Part shown: in pieces, positions 7,801 through 16,421 of the stretch
Layout: every line of letters starts with the position of its first letter
Position numbering within the stretch: position 1 is the first letter of the stretch
Assembly: GCA_021604865.1 (NCBI GenBank)
Contig: BQJU01000006.1
Location: forward strand, 62,001 to 126,000
Source: Saprospiraceae bacterium
GTDB taxonomy: Bacteria > Bacteroidota > Bacteroidia > Chitinophagales > Saprospiraceae
Direction of reading: 5' to 3'
Length of the DNA: 64,000 nt
Program-made: the position numbers and the translations under genes
The notes under the pieces: model-generated
The model's database searches: none
Seen by the model: the letters and a program-made list of their open reading frames with translations, nothing else
What the model was told of the DNA's origin: nothing

Positions 7801-9588
7801 ATGCAAGAGATAAAAAAGCCAATGACCAGATTATTCCAGTATCTGGGCAATTATCGGAAAAATGTACTCTTTGCTACCCTTTCAAGTATTACCAATAAAA
7901 TATTTGATCTGATGCCTCCCTTTCTGACGGCATGGATCATTGATTCTGTAAGTGGACATATTCCTGCCTGGATAGGCCAGTATACCGGATTAAGTGATCC
8001 GTGGCCTATCGTTGTTTTTCTGGCGATATTGGCTTTAGTTGTTTTTGGATTTGAGAGTTTTTTCGAATGGTTGTATAAACGTAGTTTCATGCGTCTTGCC
8101 CAGCGGGTCCAGCATGATTTGAGAATGGATGCTTACCGCAAATTGCAAAGCCGCGAAATGGCCTATTTTGAGAACCAAAGAACAGGCAACCTCCTGGCAA
8201 TGCTCAATGACGATATCAACCAATTGGAACGTTTTTTGAATAATAGTTTTAATGAGATCATCCAGTTAATCACCCTGATTTTGTTTGCTGGTTGGGCATT
8301 GTGCAGTGTTTCGCTTCCCCTTGGTCTTTTAGGAATGGCTCCCATCCCCTTCATCATTCTGGGAAGTATTTATTACCAAAAAAAAGTAGCCCCCCTTTAT
8401 CAAAAGGTTCGGGAAAGGGTTGGGTGGTTGAGTAACCGCCTGGAAAACAACCTTTCAGGTATATTAGTGATCAAGAGTTTTGCCACTGAGCAATACGAAT
8501 CTGAACGAGTAAGAAGCGTCTCGGAAGCCTATCGCGATGCCAACTTCAAGGCCATTCGCTGGAGTTCTGTTTACGTTCCGCTTATCCGCATTCCCATCAC
8601 GTTGGGTTTTGCCGGCACCCTACTCATTGGTGCTTATTGGGTACTATATACTCCCGCAGCATTTTCATTGGGAAACCTGGCCTTTTTTGCGATGATGATC
8701 CAACGCCTATTATGGCCAGTAACACAGCTTGGAACTGTTTTTGATGAATACCAGAGAGCAGGTGCTTCTGCACGACGGATTTTTAGCTTGATCGATGCCT
8801 CCAACGAAATTAAAAATACAGCTGTCCCAACGCCCCTCCCCCATGTAGCAGGAAATATTAGTTTTGAAAATGTAAATTTTCAATACCAGGACCAACAGGA
8901 AGTTCTACGTGGAGTAAACTTAAAAATCGAAGCTGGGCAGACCATTGGTGTTGCCGGCCCTACCGGAGGAGGAAAAACCACCTTGATCAAATTATTGCTG
9001 CGCCTTTATGATGTGCAGGAAGGAAGTATCCGATTGGAAGGCATTGATCTTAGAGACCTCGACATACGAAGTTTGCGCCAGCAGATTGCATTAGTTAGCC
9101 AGGAAGTATACCTGTTTCATGGCACCATTCGCGACAATATCGCCTATGGCCTACCCGAATGCCCTCAAGAAAAGATTGAAACCGCCGCCCGAAAGGCTCA
9201 TTTGCATGATTTCATTGCCCAATTACCGATGGGTTATGATTCTATTGTTGGAGAAAGAGGCATTAAACTATCCGGTGGGCAACGTCAGCGGCTTAGTGTT
9301 GCCAGAGCTATTTTGAAAGATGCGCCTATTCTCATTCTCGATGAAGCGACCAGTGCAGTTGATACCGAGACTGAAAAAATTATCCAGGAAAATTTGCAGC
9401 ACCTAACGGCAAATAAAACGGCCATCATTATTGCTCACCGCCTTTCAACCATTCGCCAGGCCGATCAAATTATCGTTATTCAGGATGGTATCATTGCAGA
9501 AATGGGTAGCCACGATAAGTTGCTCGCCCAAAAAGGGACTTACGCTGCCTTATGGCAGGTGCAAACGGGAAGTCTAATAGATGGTTGA
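7801..9588 (+). CDS. ABC exporter, fused membrane and ATPase domains (MsbA/multidrug type)
   Basis: 595 aa from the ATG at 7801. An in-frame TTG at 7786 would add five residues and overlap cmk, so the ATG is preferred. The N-terminal half holds about six membrane helices (about residues 20-310) of the ABC_membrane type. The ATPase domain follows, with Walker A GPTGGGKTT (about 387), signature LSGGQRQR (about 491), Walker B LILDEATSAVD (about 512) and H-loop AHRLST (about 545). All catalytic residues are intact. Such half-transporters work as homodimers and export lipids, lipid A precursors, drugs or peptides. The sequence alone does not settle whether this is the essential lipid flippase MsbA. 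It is the second gene of a cmk operon; the convergent NUDIX-like gene follows. Confidence 0.92.
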   Translation: MQEIKKPMTRLFQYLGNYRKNVLFATLSSITNKIFDLMPPFLTAWIIDSVSGHIPAWIGQYTGLSDPWPIVVFLAILALVVFGFESFFEWLYKRSFMRLAQRVQHDLRMDAYRKLQSREMAYFENQRTGNLLAMLNDDINQLERFLNNSFNEIIQLITLILFAGWALCSVSLPLGLLGMAPIPFIILGSIYYQKKVAPLYQKVRERVGWLSNRLENNLSGILVIKSFATEQYESERVRSVSEAYRDANFKAIRWSSVYVPLIRIPITLGFAGTLLIGAYWVLYTPAAFSLGNLAFFAMMIQRLLWPVTQLGTVFDEYQRAGASARRIFSLIDASNEIKNTAVPTPLPHVAGNISFENVNFQYQDQQEVLRGVNLKIEAGQTIGVAGPTGGGKTTLIKLLLRLYDVQEGSIRLEGIDLRDLDIRSLRQQIALVSQEVYLFHGTIRDNIAYGLPECPQEKIETAARKAHLHDFIAQLPMGYDSIVGERGIKLSGGQRQRLSVARAILKDAPILILDEATSAVDTETEKIIQENLQHLTANKTAIIIAHRLSTIRQADQIIVIQDGIIAEMGSHDKLLAQKGTYAALWQVQTGSLIDG

Positions 9589-9645
9589 AAAGTCTTTATG
9601 CAGAGGCATGTGGGAGGTCGGTTTTGACCGCTAAACAAGCGCTTG

Positions 9646-10071
9646 CTACAAATCTTTTAATGAATTGCGATCAATCAGGATATCCTTTAATTCTTTGAGG
9701 AAATTATATTGATGTGGCAGGACTTTTTTAACGGCCTCTTTAACGGTATAATAGGCTCCTTTTTCGATATCTTTTACTTTTTCTTTGAGCTGCATGGCAT
9801 CTTCATAGAGCATAGCCTTTAAGGAGGGAATCTCATGCCAATCACCTTCAACGGCCCAGGCTTCTTCCGTATTGCCATTGTCCTCTTCCACTGGATCAAG
9901 TTCAATCAGGCGATCGTCTTGTATCAGAGTAGTCGGTTTTTCGTTAACCACTGGCCGTTCCGGGATTCCCCAGGTTTCGCCATTTTCTTCATTGGAATTG
10001 ACCAAAAAAATCTCCAGCCCCTGTTCGCGGAAGCGGTAGATAATCAGGCTAGCCTTTTTCTTGAGATCCAT
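9646..10071 (-). CDS. NUDIX-like protein lacking the Nudix box
   Basis: 141 aa. The N-terminus (KKASLIIYRFREQGLEIFLV, then ENGETWGIPE) resembles the first strands of NUDIX hydrolases, where the G-x-W-x-L-P-G motif follows. The catalytic Nudix box (G-x5-E-x7-R-E-x2-E-E-x-G) is not found. The equivalent region is an acidic insert (LIELDPVEEDNGNTEEAW) and the C-terminus is helical and lysine-rich (MQLKEKVKDIEKGAYYTVKE). It may be a catalytically dead, regulatory or nucleotide-binding derivative. The fold assignment is inference from a short match. It is convergent with the ABC exporter gene. Confidence 0.55.
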   Translation of the reverse strand: MDLKKKASLIIYRFREQGLEIFLVNSNEENGETWGIPERPVVNEKPTTLIQDDRLIELDPVEEDNGNTEEAWAVEGDWHEIPSLKAMLYEDAMQLKEKVKDIEKGAYYTVKEAVKKVLPHQYNFLKELKDILIDRNSLKDL

Positions 10072-10123
10072 AAGCTGAAATCTTAAAACATTTGTCTATA
10101 AACGACACCAAAGTAAAAAGGTT

Positions 10124-10157
10124 CAAATTTATCAACCGTTTTACTAAAGTACCTCAA
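10124..10157 (-). promoter_or_regulatory. Possible promoter of the NUDIX-like gene
   Basis: On the minus strand TTG (10155-10157), a 23-bp spacer and TAAATTTG (10124-10131) fit the upper limit of the Bacteroidota consensus spacing, 53 bp before the ATG. Confidence 0.3.
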
Positions 10158-10215
10158 ATTAAAGGAGATATCTTTGGTCTACCAAGGATCAGTCCGACTT
10201 TTTAAAGATGGGTAA

Positions 10216-10887
10216 CTATTTAGTAACCGTTTTTTTCACTAATTCGAGTGTTGCCAAAGACAAAAACAACAATTCCTCTTCCTTACTCATCCCCTCTTTG
10301 ACAAACTCGAATGCACGCGGGCTGAGGTCTTTATTGGCTGGCGGCAAGGCTTTGGTCACACTACCCACTTCTTTGTCGTATACCTGAATCGGCAATAATT
10401 CCTGTTGGCTTTGTTTAACCTTGGCCAGTACTTGCTTGGTTTTCTTACCATAAAGAGCACCGTCGCGGATTTCACCAACAATTTGATCATCAATGATCAA
10501 TTGAATGCCGCCTTTCTGCAGCCAATAAGCAAATTCATTAGTTGAAGTACGTACGTACAATAAAGCATTAGTGGTTGCCGTACCCCCGAGGTATTTTTTA
10601 TAATTATAAGCCATCACTGGTTCGTGATAGATGGTGGTAAACACCCCTTTGGCTGAGGTCGACCATCCTTTTTTCAGTACTTGTTTATCCTGGGTAAGCG
10701 AAAATAACTCCAGTTCTTCTTTATCTAGAGGAATCAACTCACCAGCCCATTTGTCCATATCCAACTTTAGGTTTTTGATCTCAGCCTCCAGGCGTTTGCG
10801 ATTGGGGCTCATATTGCCCAACACCCCAGAAAGAACACTGATTCCTAAAATTGCAACTAAAGCGGTTAATGCTGTCAGAAATATCAT
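10216..10887 (-). CDS. Hypothetical membrane-anchored protein
   Basis: 223 aa. One N-terminal hydrophobic segment (MIFLTALTALVAILGISVLS) without a signal peptidase site looks like a membrane anchor or uncleaved signal. It is followed by a short charged helix (NRKRLEAEIKNLKLDMDKW), then a beta-rich body with many paired aromatic and hydrophobic residues, and a helical C-terminus (SKEEELLFLSLATLELVKK). No family recognised. It has its own promoter (10983-11014) and reads in the same direction as the NUDIX-like gene 144 bp further on. Function unknown. Confidence 0.75.
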   Translation of the reverse strand: MIFLTALTALVAILGISVLSGVLGNMSPNRKRLEAEIKNLKLDMDKWAGELIPLDKEELELFSLTQDKQVLKKGWSTSAKGVFTTIYHEPVMAYNYKKYLGGTATTNALLYVRTSTNEFAYWLQKGGIQLIIDDQIVGEIRDGALYGKKTKQVLAKVKQSQQELLPIQVYDKEVGSVTKALPPANKDLSPRAFEFVKEGMSKEEELLFLSLATLELVKKTVTK

Positions 10888-10982
10888 AAAAGCTTTTTTT
10901 TTGGAAGACGTGGAAGGAATAGAAGCAGGGAAGTTTTGTCTTAAATAATACTTCTATCATTCCAGGTCCTCGATGTCAACCA

Positions 10983-11014
10983 CAAAGATAAAAATTCCTA
11001 CCTGCGTGGTCCAA
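10983..11014 (-). promoter_or_regulatory. Promoter of the hypothetical membrane protein gene
   Basis: On the minus strand: TTG (11012-11014), a 21-bp spacer and TATCTTTG (10983-10990). Both elements match the Bacteroidota consensus. The leader would be about 90 nt. Confidence 0.5.
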
Positions 11015-11031
11015 CAAAATCGACGGGACAA

Positions 11032-12153
11032 TCAATCATAAATACCAGCGCGGTGATTCACCTGAATTTGGTGTTTTAAAGGCTCCGTAAATTGCTGTCG
11101 TCTTACATTAAGCGCAACTTTGTCGTTTTTAGTTAAAATTTGCAGGTTTCGAGCCAGCAGGCTATCCATCTCACTTAAGATAGCCTCCTGAGGCTCCCAG
11201 AAGGTCGTGTAGTTCTCCGTAATATCCTTGACCACCTTGGATTTAATATTTATCAGCTCCGGTTTGAAAAGCGTATCATTCTGTAGATTCTGATTGGCAG
11301 CAGTTAAAATTTCCAGGTGGATGCCTTCGCCAAGTAGGCTATGGCCGCCATAATCCCAGGTTTGAATAGTCCATGCCGGAAAAAAGTAATGAATACTGTC
11401 TTCCCGATAAGCACTGGCACACAATTCGAAATACTGATCATCAACTTTTGAATCTGTCGCTTTAGCCAAAGGCAACCATTGTCTATAATCTTCAAAAAGC
11501 ATGTATTCTGTCCCTTCGGCCACCAGCTGTGGAATAAATCCCGGAACACATTGCTGTAGCCAGAACAAATCAGGCATTTTTTCTAGATCAAGGTGATTAA
11601 ACTTCCCTTCGAGGACCTTATTGATGGCTTCAATGATGGCGATTCCTTCCCGATAAACAGCAGCGACATCTTTTGCTTGTGTTGCTTCCTGAAAATGTTG
11701 GCGGTAAAGGTTTATCCGGTCCTTCTGGTCCTTACCAAACAGGGTTTGCAGTCGCTTGTCAATCAGTTGGGTTGACAGGTGACCATTCCCTTCATTCAAG
11801 TCAAAATTTAGTGCCCCACCATAGATCCAACCTTGCTTCCCATCAGGGGCTTCTACTTTTAGCCAGGGTTCATCAAACTGGATGCCTCGCAATTGAATGC
11901 GGGTTGTAAAATCACTGACTTCTCCCAGGTCTTTAAAAGAAGTTCCTTCAGGGTAAACTTCAATGACCTTGCTTTCCGGGCCCGGAGTTTCGCGCATACG
12001 AAGTTCGCCAATATTGGCAGTCAACTTCATTTGACCAGCAGGTGCGGCATCCGCTGTCGCTTCCTTTTTGACCGCCTGATCTGATGAGTCAGATTGACAA
12101 GCAAAACAACAGCATCCAATTAGAAAAAATAGCGTTATTTTAAGGGATTGCAT
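11032..12153 (-). CDS. SH3-domain lipoprotein
   Basis: 373 aa from the ATG at 12153; an in-frame TTG at 12171 would add six residues ahead of the signal sequence and is less likely. The signal (MQSLKITLFFLIGCCCFAC) ends in a Cys-rich lipobox-like segment followed by QSDSSDQA, suggesting a lipoprotein. A bacterial SH3-like domain follows at about 40-115 (IGELRMRETPGPESKVIEVY, then GWIYGGAL), the kind that binds peptidoglycan or proteins in the periplasm. The remaining 250 residues, helical with several Trp and Tyr, are not recognised. Likely envelope-associated. It starts after the repeat copy C and the rpoD terminator. Confidence 0.78.
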   Translation of the reverse strand: MQSLKITLFFLIGCCCFACQSDSSDQAVKKEATADAAPAGQMKLTANIGELRMRETPGPESKVIEVYPEGTSFKDLGEVSDFTTRIQLRGIQFDEPWLKVEAPDGKQGWIYGGALNFDLNEGNGHLSTQLIDKRLQTLFGKDQKDRINLYRQHFQEATQAKDVAAVYREGIAIIEAINKVLEGKFNHLDLEKMPDLFWLQQCVPGFIPQLVAEGTEYMLFEDYRQWLPLAKATDSKVDDQYFELCASAYREDSIHYFFPAWTIQTWDYGGHSLLGEGIHLEILTAANQNLQNDTLFKPELINIKSKVVKDITENYTTFWEPQEAILSEMDSLLARNLQILTKNDKVALNVRRQQFTEPLKHQIQVNHRAGIYD

Positions 12154-12182
12154 GGCTATTGATATTTTCAAGGTAATTGTTC

Positions 12183-12250
12183 AGAACTTGTTTGGAGGCC
12201 AACCTTTTGGCTGCAAAGGATCACTTTTCGCTACAAAAACCAACCTCTCA
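12183..12250. repeat. Dispersed palindromic repeat, copy C
   Basis: Left arm CTTGTTTGGAGGCCAACC, core TTTTGGCTGCAAAGGATCAC then TTTTCGCTACAAAAACC, and a decayed right arm AACCTCTCAAA. The core matches copies B and D almost base for base. It lies between the rpoD terminator and the start of the lipoprotein gene. Confidence 0.8.
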
Positions 12251-12255
12251 AAAAA

Positions 12256-12281
12256 AATCCCCTTCGTTGCGGAAGAGGATT
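12256..12281 (-). terminator. Terminator after rpoD
   Basis: On the minus strand AATCCTCTTC pairs with GAAGGGGATT (one internal mismatch), followed by a run of eight or more T. It lies about 33 bp past the rpoD stop and abuts repeat copy C. Confidence 0.75.
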
Positions 12282-12313
12282 GGTTTCTCAATTATCTTTT
12301 TTATGCGTTTATT

Positions 12314-13180
12314 CTATCCTAAATAGGACTTCAGTGAATTTCGGTTGTAGGACTTTCTAAGGCGGCGGATGGCACGTTCTTTGATCTGGCGCACCCGTTC
12401 TCTGGTCAGTCCGTATAACTCTCCAATCTCTTCCAGTGTCAATGATTTGTAGCCGTTCAAACCATAATAGGCCGACAATACTTCAACCTCACGTGGTGAA
12501 AGGATCGAAAGGCCCTGTTGAACTTCTTCTTTGAGAGATTGCTCCATCAAGTTGCCGTCAGGACTCATATCTGTATCGCTGGAAATAACATCCAGCATAG
12601 TGGAATCACCGTCCTCTCCGCTCATTGGTGCGTCTACAGATATATGCCGACCGTTGCCTTTGAGCATATTGGAAATTTCTTTTGGGTTCATACCCAATAA
12701 TTCAGCCAGTTCCTCATGTGTCGGTTCCCGTTCAAATTCTTGTACAAAGGAGATGAAAGCTTCGTTGACTTTATTGTAGGATCCAACTTTATTGAGTGGC
12801 AAACGAACGATACGCGAATATTCCACGATGGCCTGCAATATAGATTGCCGAATCCACCAAACGGCGTAGGAGATAAACTTAAAACCTTTGGTCTCATCAA
12901 AACGACGGGCAGCCTTCATCAGTCCTACATTTCCCTCATTAATCAAATCACTCAAAGACAAGCCCTGATTTTGATATTGTTTAGCTACAGACACCACAAA
13001 ACGCAGATTGGATTTGGTCAACTTATCCAGTGCTTCCTGATCACCTTCTCGAATACGACGGGCAAGCTCAGCTTCGTCATCGGCTGTAAGCATGGGTATT
13101 TTACCAATATCGTTAAGATATTTGTCTAATGCCAGGCTTTCCCGGGTAGTAATCTTATTAGTAATCTTTAGTTGACGCAT
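12314..13180 (-). CDS. rpoD: Primary RNA polymerase sigma factor (RpoD/SigA)
   Basis: 288 aa, typical for Bacteroidota, whose primary sigma lacks region 1.1 and the long non-conserved insert. Region 1.2 ([22 protein letters not shown]) begins near residue 18. Region 2 follows, with [20 protein letters not shown] and [11 protein letters not shown], which contact core polymerase and the -7 element. Regions 3 (about 135-215) and 4 follow, the latter with [21 protein letters not shown] as the -33-binding helix-turn-helix. It recognises TTG/TAnnTTTG promoters, several of which are seen in this window. A 350-bp AT-rich region precedes it, and its terminator lies at 12256-12281. Confidence 0.97.
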   Translation of the reverse strand: MRQLKITNKITTRESLALDKYLNDIGKIPMLTADDEAELARRIREGDQEALDKLTKSNLRFVVSVAKQYQNQGLSLSDLINEGNVGLMKAARRFDETKGFKFISYAVWWIRQSILQAIVEYSRIVRLPLNKVGSYNKVNEAFISFVQEFEREPTHEELAELLGMNPKEISNMLKGNGRHISVDAPMSGEDGDSTMLDVISSDTDMSPDGNLMEQSLKEEVQQGLSILSPREVEVLSAYYGLNGYKSLTLEEIGELYGLTRERVRQIKERAIRRLRKSYNRNSLKSYLG

Positions 13181-13531
13181 ATTTTGAGGTTTTGGAAGAG
13201 AACTGCATAAAGTACATTTTTTTAGGGCAATTTTTCTGGTTTACTTTTAAAAAAACTTGACTTTTTCCAAAAAAAGTATATATACCCACTGATTATACAA
13301 TGATTTCTCCAAAAAAGTTTCAGGTTTAAAAAAATAAGTAATAGAAATTTTGAATTCGTACTTATTAAAGGACGGCACTAATTTACTCATTTTCACATGT
13401 GCATTTTATGCTTTGCTTAATATTTTGCAAAAAAAAAGCTAGGGTGCTAATGAATTAGCACCCTAGCTTAATAAAGAAACCTGATTCTTAAACCGCCTTT
13501 TTAAATGGACGGCTAAAAATGCAGAGAAATA
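13181..13531. other. AT-rich intergenic region upstream of rpoD
   Basis: Holds the pnp terminator at 13436-13469 and, nearer rpoD, very AT-rich DNA with T-runs and A-runs that must contain the rpoD promoter. No confident TAnnTTTG match was found on the minus strand. No gene seen. Confidence 0.5.
13436..13469 (-). terminator. Strong terminator after pnp
   Basis: Perfect 15-bp stem, AAGCTAGGGTGCTAA (13436-13450) with its complement at 13455-13469, and a TGAA loop. Read on the minus strand it ends in nine T. It lies about 60 bp past the pnp stop. Confidence 0.92.
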
Positions 13532-15688
13532 TTAATCCCGATCATTTTTATTGCTGTTTCCCTGTGGTCTAGGCAATAAAGCCTTACGGGAAAGCCGCAA
13601 TTTTCCTGAACGTTTGTCAACATCAATCAGTTTCACTTTTACATCATCACCTTCCTGGAAATGATCTTCGATTCTATCAATTCGGGTGTGTGAAACTTCT
13701 GAGATGTGCAACAAGCCACTTTTTCCACTAAATTCCACAAATACGCCATAAGGCATAATTGTTTTCACTTTAGCCTGGAAAACATCTCCAATTTCCGGTT
13801 CGAAAGTAATGGCGCGGATGCGTTCCAGGGCAGCATCGATAGACGCCTTGTCGGCACTGGCGATGTTGACGACACCTTTATCACCTACCTCTTCGATATT
13901 AATCGTTGTATTAGTGGTTGCCTGAATATCCTGAATCACTTTTCCACCAGGTCCGATCACGGCACCAATATAACTCTTGTCGATAACAAGTTCTACAATG
14001 CGTGGTGCGTGTGGTTTGAGGTCTTCTCTTGGTTCAGACAAGGATTCGCTCATTCTGTCGAGGATGTGTAATCTTCCTGCGCGAGCCTGCTCCAGTGCCT
14101 GCTCTAGTGTTTCGTATGGAAGGCCCTCAATTTTGATGTCCATCTGGCAAGCGGTAATTCCGGCTGCTGTTCCAGTCAATTTGAAGTCCATATCACCAAG
14201 TGCATCTTCATCACCCAGGATATCGGAAAGGATGGCATTGCGTTTGCCATCAGAAATCATACCCATGGCGATACCCGCCACCGGTGCTTTGATTTTAATA
14301 CCGCCATCCATCAATGCCAGTGATCCGGCACAAACCGTTGCCATAGAAGAGGAACCGTTAGATTCCAGAACATCAGATACCAAACGAATCGTATAAGGGG
14401 TATCTTTTGGTAATACCTGACGCAGGGATCTGGCTGCGAGATTGGCATGACCTACTTCACGTCGGCCGGGGCCACGCATTGGTCTGGTTTCACCAACTGA
14501 GTATGCGGGGAAATTATAGTGTAGGATAAATTTCTCATAACTCTGCAGGAGCGCATTGTCCAGCATCATTTCGTCTAGTTTCGTACCCAAAGTCAGGGAG
14601 GTAAGACTCTGCGTCTCTCCACGGGTAAAGATGGCCGATCCGTGGGTAGAAGGCAGATAGCCTACTTCCGTCCAGATATCGCGAATATCGGTCAAACCTC
14701 TACCATCAAGACGCGATGAGCTGTCCAGCACCATTTTGCGAATGACTTCTTTCTTGAGTTTATCATAATACTCTTTGGCGGTACTGCCATGTTCTTCGAA
14801 GTATTCTTCTCCATTATCTGCGAGCAGCTTTTCAAGCATTTCTTCCCTGATCGCCTTAAAGCCATCTTTGCGACTATTCTTATCCAGTGCCCCCTTGGCA
14901 ATTTCCAGAATTTTTGCGGCAGTCAGCTCAGTAACTTTTGCTTTCAGTTCTTCATTCACATCGGGAAATTCAATTACCCGCTTCACAGTGGCCTTTTCTC
15001 CTACTTTTTCTGCAAGAGCCAATTGAGCATCACACTGTACTTTTATCGCATCATGGCCAACTTTTATCGCCTCGATCAGTTCTTTTTCGGAGCACTCTTT
15101 AGCTTCTCCTTCTACCATCATCACATTTTCCTTGGTGGCTGCAACGATGATTTCCATTTTGCTGTTTTCCAAATCAGACCGGCCTGGATTAACGACATAT
15201 TCGCCATTGATCAGTGCAACCCGAGCTTCAGAAATAGGTCCGGCAAAAGGGATATCAGATACGGCCAATGCAGCTGAGGCAGCCAGAGCAGCCAGGGCAT
15301 CGGGCAACACATCTTTATCCGCAGAAATTAGATTGATAATAATCTGGGTGTCGTTCATATATCCGTCGGGGAAGAGCGGGCGAAGCGCACGATCCACCAA
15401 ACGTGAAGTCAATATTTCATAATCTGATAGCCGGGCTTCCCTCCTGAAAAAGTTTCCGGGAATACGACCGGCAGCAGCAAATTTTTCCTGGTAATCAACA
15501 GAGAGTGGGAAGAATGATTGGCCTTCTCTAGCTTCATGCGCGGACACTACAGAAGCAAATACCATGGTGTCACCCATGCGTACAACGACAGAACCGTCGG
15601 CTTGTGTAGCCAGTTTACCGGTTTCAATAATTACTTCCCTGCCGTCGGGTAATTGGAAGGACGAGGTGGTAGGAATCTTTTGTCCCAT
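13532..15688 (-). CDS. pnp: Polyribonucleotide nucleotidyltransferase (PNPase)
   Basis: 718 aa, full length. PNPase degrades RNA 3' to 5' by phosphorolysis. Two RNase PH domains are present (about 15-145 and 325-545), the first with FFRREARLSDYEILTSRLVD, the second with RGETQSLTSLTLGTK. A KH domain follows (AVIGPGGKVIQDIQATT, about 565-620), then a C-terminal S1 domain (VKTIMPYGVFVEFSGKSGLL and HISEVS, about 630-700). The order rpsO-pnp on one strand is the widespread arrangement, but here a terminator follows rpsO and pnp has its own good promoter at 15717-15746. Expression may be autoregulated as in enterobacteria; nothing in the leader proves this. Confidence 0.97.
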   Translation of the reverse strand: MGQKIPTTSSFQLPDGREVIIETGKLATQADGSVVVRMGDTMVFASVVSAHEAREGQSFFPLSVDYQEKFAAAGRIPGNFFRREARLSDYEILTSRLVDRALRPLFPDGYMNDTQIIINLISADKDVLPDALAALAASAALAVSDIPFAGPISEARVALINGEYVVNPGRSDLENSKMEIIVAATKENVMMVEGEAKECSEKELIEAIKVGHDAIKVQCDAQLALAEKVGEKATVKRVIEFPDVNEELKAKVTELTAAKILEIAKGALDKNSRKDGFKAIREEMLEKLLADNGEEYFEEHGSTAKEYYDKLKKEVIRKMVLDSSSRLDGRGLTDIRDIWTEVGYLPSTHGSAIFTRGETQSLTSLTLGTKLDEMMLDNALLQSYEKFILHYNFPAYSVGETRPMRGPGRREVGHANLAARSLRQVLPKDTPYTIRLVSDVLESNGSSSMATVCAGSLALMDGGIKIKAPVAGIAMGMISDGKRNAILSDILGDEDALGDMDFKLTGTAAGITACQMDIKIEGLPYETLEQALEQARAGRLHILDRMSESLSEPREDLKPHAPRIVELVIDKSYIGAVIGPGGKVIQDIQATTNTTINIEEVGDKGVVNIASADKASIDAALERIRAITFEPEIGDVFQAKVKTIMPYGVFVEFSGKSGLLHISEVSHTRIDRIEDHFQEGDDVKVKLIDVDKRSGKLRLSRKALLPRPQGNSNKNDRD

Positions 15689-15716
15689 TTTAAAATGATG
15701 TATTTAATGTTTTAAT

Positions 15717-15746
15717 CAAAATTATCGCGTATCGCTTGTGTTACAA
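15717..15746 (-). promoter_or_regulatory. Promoter of pnp
   Basis: On the minus strand TTG (15744-15746, within TTTG), a 19-bp spacer and TAATTTTG (15717-15724), a full match to the Bacteroidota consensus, 29 bp before the pnp ATG. Confidence 0.62.
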
Positions 15747-15998
15747 ATGTTTAGATGAGAGGCTCACCGTAGACTTAAGCAGCTGTTTTTGGTTTGGATC
15801 TAGCATTTTATAATTGTCAATACAGGTAGAAAAAGACCATAACAAACCTGAATCGCTTGTCAAACAGCTAATAAGACAATGCTGAACATTCTGGGCTGGC
15901 AGAGTGGTTTGGACTGGTAAAGGTGGTAATGATTTCGCTTTTTTGACTCTCCTGATGCTTTTCTTTACGCTGTCCAAGAACTTAAAATGATAAAAAGA

Positions 15999-16030
15999 GG
16001 GGAAACATATCAATTTTGAAATGTTTCCCC
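15999..16030 (-). terminator. Terminator after rpsO
   Basis: GGGGAAACAT (15999-16008) pairs perfectly with ATGTTTCCCC (16021-16030). On the minus strand it is followed by TCTTTTTAT. It lies 12 bp past the rpsO stop. Confidence 0.88.
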
Positions 16031-16041
16031 GGAGTTTTATC

Positions 16042-16317
16042 TTACTTACGTAAACCTAATTTATCAATTAGATCACGATATTTTTGAATATCTGTTTTGG
16101 CGAGGTACTGAAGCATTTGCTTACGCTTACCTACCAGTGATAGTAGGGTTCGGCGACAAGAATGATCTTTATGGTTACCCTTCAGATGCTCGGACAATTT
16201 TTGTATCCGGTAAGTAAATAAGGCGACTTGCCCTTCGGTAGATCCAGAGTTTTTCGCTGATCCTCCGTACTCCAAGAAGATTTCTTCCTTCTTCTCTTTA
16301 GTTAAATAAACTGCCAT
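16042..16317 (-). CDS. rpsO: 30S ribosomal protein S15
   Basis: 91 aa. S15 binds 16S rRNA at the three-way junction of helices 20-22 early in assembly of the small subunit. Family landmarks: GSTEGQVALFTYRIQKLSEH (about 25-44), HKDHSCRRTLLSLVGKRKQM (about 50-69) and LAKTDIQKYRDLI near the end. The His and Asp of the rRNA-binding loop are present. Located just upstream of pnp, as in most bacteria, with its own terminator. A -7 element (16367-16374) lies 50 bp before the ATG. Confidence 0.97.
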   Translation of the reverse strand: MAVYLTKEKKEEIFLEYGGSAKNSGSTEGQVALFTYRIQKLSEHLKGNHKDHSCRRTLLSLVGKRKQMLQYLAKTDIQKYRDLIDKLGLRK

Positions 16318-16366
16318 GTTGTTAAATTAAAACCATTAGTGATTACTGAAATCAGTTATAGCCGCG

Positions 16367-16374
16367 CAAAAGTA
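16367..16374 (-). promoter_or_regulatory. Possible -7 element of rpsO
   Basis: On the minus strand TACTTTTG fits TAnnTTTG, 49 bp before the rpsO ATG. No TTG at the right distance. Confidence 0.38.
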
Positions 16375-16421
16375 CGCAAATTCTATGAAAGTATAAATCT
16401 TTTGAAAATTTTATTTAAATC

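Larger units (their letters stand above)
15689..16041. other. Region between rpsO and pnp
   Basis: Contains the rpsO terminator (15999-16030) and the pnp promoter (15717-15746). The 90-codon minus-strand frame at 15741-16013 has no recognisable domain and overlaps the promoter and terminator, so it is not taken as a gene. Confidence 0.6.

Noticed and set aside
9589-9645. GGTC-GACC and AAGCGCTT motifs between convergent genes as a terminator
   Set aside because: The stems are only 4 bp and there is no T-run; the evidence is too weak.
12716-13129. 137-codon frame antisense to rpoD
   Set aside because: It is a shadow of the well-conserved rpoD frame, with no similarity of its own.
14789-15277. 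162-codon frame antisense to pnp
   Set aside because: It lies entirely opposite PNPase and is rich in Phe and Cys, as expected of antisense shadow frames.
15741-16013. 90-codon minus-strand open frame between rpsO and pnp
   Set aside because: It overlaps the pnp promoter and the rpsO terminator, has no recognisable domain and a composition unlike neighbouring genes.
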